64,000 nucleotides of DNA from Muribaculaceae bacterium (lineage in GTDB: Bacteria; Bacteroidota; Bacteroidia; Bacteroidales; Muribaculaceae). The position numbers and the translations under genes were made by a program. Location of the stretch: positions 124,001-188,000 of the forward strand of contig JAFQAS010000058.1 of NCBI GenBank assembly GCA_017399915.1, given 5' to 3'. The notes under the pieces are model-generated. The model did not search any database. It had not been told where the DNA came from and saw only the letters and a list, made by a program, of their open reading frames with translations. Below are positions 63,013 through 64,000 of the stretch, one piece after another (within the stretch, counting starts at the first letter, position 1; every line of letters starts with the position of its first letter).

Positions 63013-64000
63013 TTATAAATTGATTAACCTATATCTATTTAGAAGCGTTAATTCTTTATAGTAGTTATATTCAGCGTTTAAGTAATTTTTTTGTGCTTCA
63101 ATAAAAAAGTTAACCTCTTGAATATATGTGATTAAGTTGATTTGTCCACCATCGAGCGCTTTTTTGAGTAATCCTATATTATCTTGATTTTGGAGAGTGG
63201 GCCGATATTCTTCTAATTCCTGGAAGAGGGCTAATGCATTGGCTCGTTGAGATTTGAGATTGGCGATTTGCTCAATTTCATACTCTTCACTTTGAAGTCT
63301 TATCGCTTCTCTATTCGCAATGTTTGCGTCAGATTTGTGTTTATGAGAGAAAAGAGGAATCGATACTCCAACAGAAAATCCGTTGAAATATGTGCCAAGT
63401 TCGTTTTCAAGTTTATATCCAACAGAAAATCCTGGACGTTTACTCATTTCAATAACTTTTGCATTTTGTTCTTGGCTTTTAGTCATTAAAGAATATTGAG
63501 TTAGTTGAGGATCATTTTCGTGTATAAGTTGGACGTAATTTTCTTCCGATAGAATTATTTCGTCGGGATAATTATTTAATGATGCTAAAATCCCGGAAAT
63601 ATCTTTCCCTCCATTTTCATTTAATAAAGATGCTTCTAAGTCTTGAAGTTGATTATTCAATGATTTAATTTCGCGTGTAATCGAAATTTTTTCGATTTTG
63701 ATTTTATTAATATCGAGCTTAGTTACTTCGCCACGTTTACGCCCTAATTCATATTTAGCTGCGAGTGAGTCCATTTGAGAGTCTAAACGTTTGAATAGAG
63801 CTAATTGTTTTCGTGCATTTACTATATCAATTAAAATTAGTTTTATTTCAATAATCTTATTTAATCGATTGACTTTATTTTGGTAATCAATAGCTTCAGA
63901 TGTGCTATTGATTGCATTTTTTCGAGTGGAATAAATTTGAGGCCACTCAAAACTTTGAGACACACCAACACCCCATTTGGTGCCCCCACCTCCCCATTTA
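63013..64000 (-). CDS. TolC-family outer membrane efflux protein, 5' end cut by window
   Basis: The frame is open to the right edge, so the N terminus and signal peptide lie outside the window. An in-frame GTG at 63963 is therefore probably not the start. The visible 328 residues are long amphipathic helices with the TolC pattern, including GGGGTKWGVGVSQSFEWPQ near the edge, and strand segments FSVGYKLENELGTYFNGFSV and VGVSIPLFS (about 200-225), which are typical of the outer-membrane strands. The C terminus (YLNAEYNYYKELTLLNRYRLINL) is complete. It usually pairs with an RND pump and adaptor, expected upstream beyond the window. Confidence 0.88.
   Translation of the reverse strand, partial: KWGGGGTKWGVGVSQSFEWPQIYSTRKNAINSTSEAIDYQNKVNRLNKIIEIKLILIDIVNARKQLALFKRLDSQMDSLAAKYELGRKRGEVTKLDINKIKIEKISITREIKSLNNQLQDLEASLLNENGGKDISGILASLNNYPDEIILSEENYVQLIHENDPQLTQYSLMTKSQEQNAKVIEMSKRPGFSVGYKLENELGTYFNGFSVGVSIPLFSHKHKSDANIANREAIRLQSEEYEIEQIANLKSQRANALALFQELEEYRPTLQNQDNIGLLKKALDGGQINLITYIQEVNFFIEAQKNYLNAEYNYYKELTLLNRYRLINL

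Noticed and set aside
1-64000. Search by eye for CRISPR arrays, insertion sequences, prophage, tRNA and rRNA
   Set aside because: No regularly spaced repeats, transposase or integrase frames, or tRNA-like arms were found. Gaps between genes are short and AT-rich. A tRNA/Rfam scan would be decisive.

Overview
The window is a 64 kb piece of the chromosome of a low-GC member of the Bacteroidales. A Muribaculaceae-like or related gut lineage is plausible, but the family cannot be fixed by eye. Evidence for Bacteroidales: recurrent promoters of the Bacteroidetes type (TTTG, 19-20 nt, TAnnTTTG) in front of many genes, weak Shine-Dalgarno sequences, a PorD-like (DUF4835) protein, proteins ending in type IX secretion sorting domains, the Bacteroidetes order dnaN-exonuclease-coaBC-porD-recN, an S16 protein with a long C-terminal tail, and DUF4250. 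Almost all of it is tightly packed housekeeping sequence. I saw no insertion sequence, prophage, CRISPR array, rRNA or tRNA.

Layout. 1-2.5 kb: 3' part of a PIF1-like helicase with TPRs, and a small exported acidic protein. 2.5-10.2 kb (minus): dnaN, DEDDh exonuclease, coaBC, porD-like, recN, rlmB-like, purT. 10.4-15.1 kb (minus): ABC-F ATPase plus a frameshifted M13 peptidase, and rpsP. 15.2-17.4 kb (minus): a sugar kinase fused to a RapZ C-terminal domain, followed by a MurU-like nucleotidyltransferase, probably an amino-sugar or cell-wall salvage pair. 17.5-18.5 kb: Yip1-type membrane protein and smpB. 18.5-22.5 kb (minus): a mini-FtsZ-like protein, an ADP-ribosylglycohydrolase, a lipoprotein, a SanA-like protein and a methyltransferase. 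22.6-28.7 kb: flavodoxin-fold oxidoreductase; then (minus) DUF4250, uvrD, nspC, a glycosyltransferase and radC. 28.9-31.2 kb: lipoprotein, polyprenyl synthase, TatD. 31.2-35.1 kb (minus): TspO, pgk, pyrF, prfA. 35.3-41.1 kb: Sel1 protein; then (minus) a type B sorting-domain protein, a lytic transglycosylase and uvrA. 41.3-44.9 kb: small membrane protein and a type A sorting-domain protein; agmatine-to-putrescine genes aguB/aguA. 45-53.8 kb: htpG, clpC, gyrA, TPR protein. 53.8-57.7 kb (minus): dCMP deaminase, S41 protease, 5-formyl-THF cyclo-ligase, and a degenerate hemerythrin/LuxR pair. 58-62.3 kb: ECF sigma factor, rmuC, SGNH/MBOAT O-acylation pair. 62.3-64 kb (minus): sodB and a truncated TolC-family gene.

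The most unusual items are: the mini-FtsZ/ADP-ribosylglycohydrolase operon at 21173-22526, which resembles in concept an immunity module against FtsZ-ADP-ribosylating toxins (inference); the kinase-RapZ fusion paired with a MurU-like enzyme; a long hairpin that ends on the sodB start codon; symmetric repeats inside the promoter of the sigma factor gene; a LuxR/hemerythrin pair in which both partners seem to have lost their signature residues; and a one-base homopolymer frameshift in an otherwise intact M13 peptidase.
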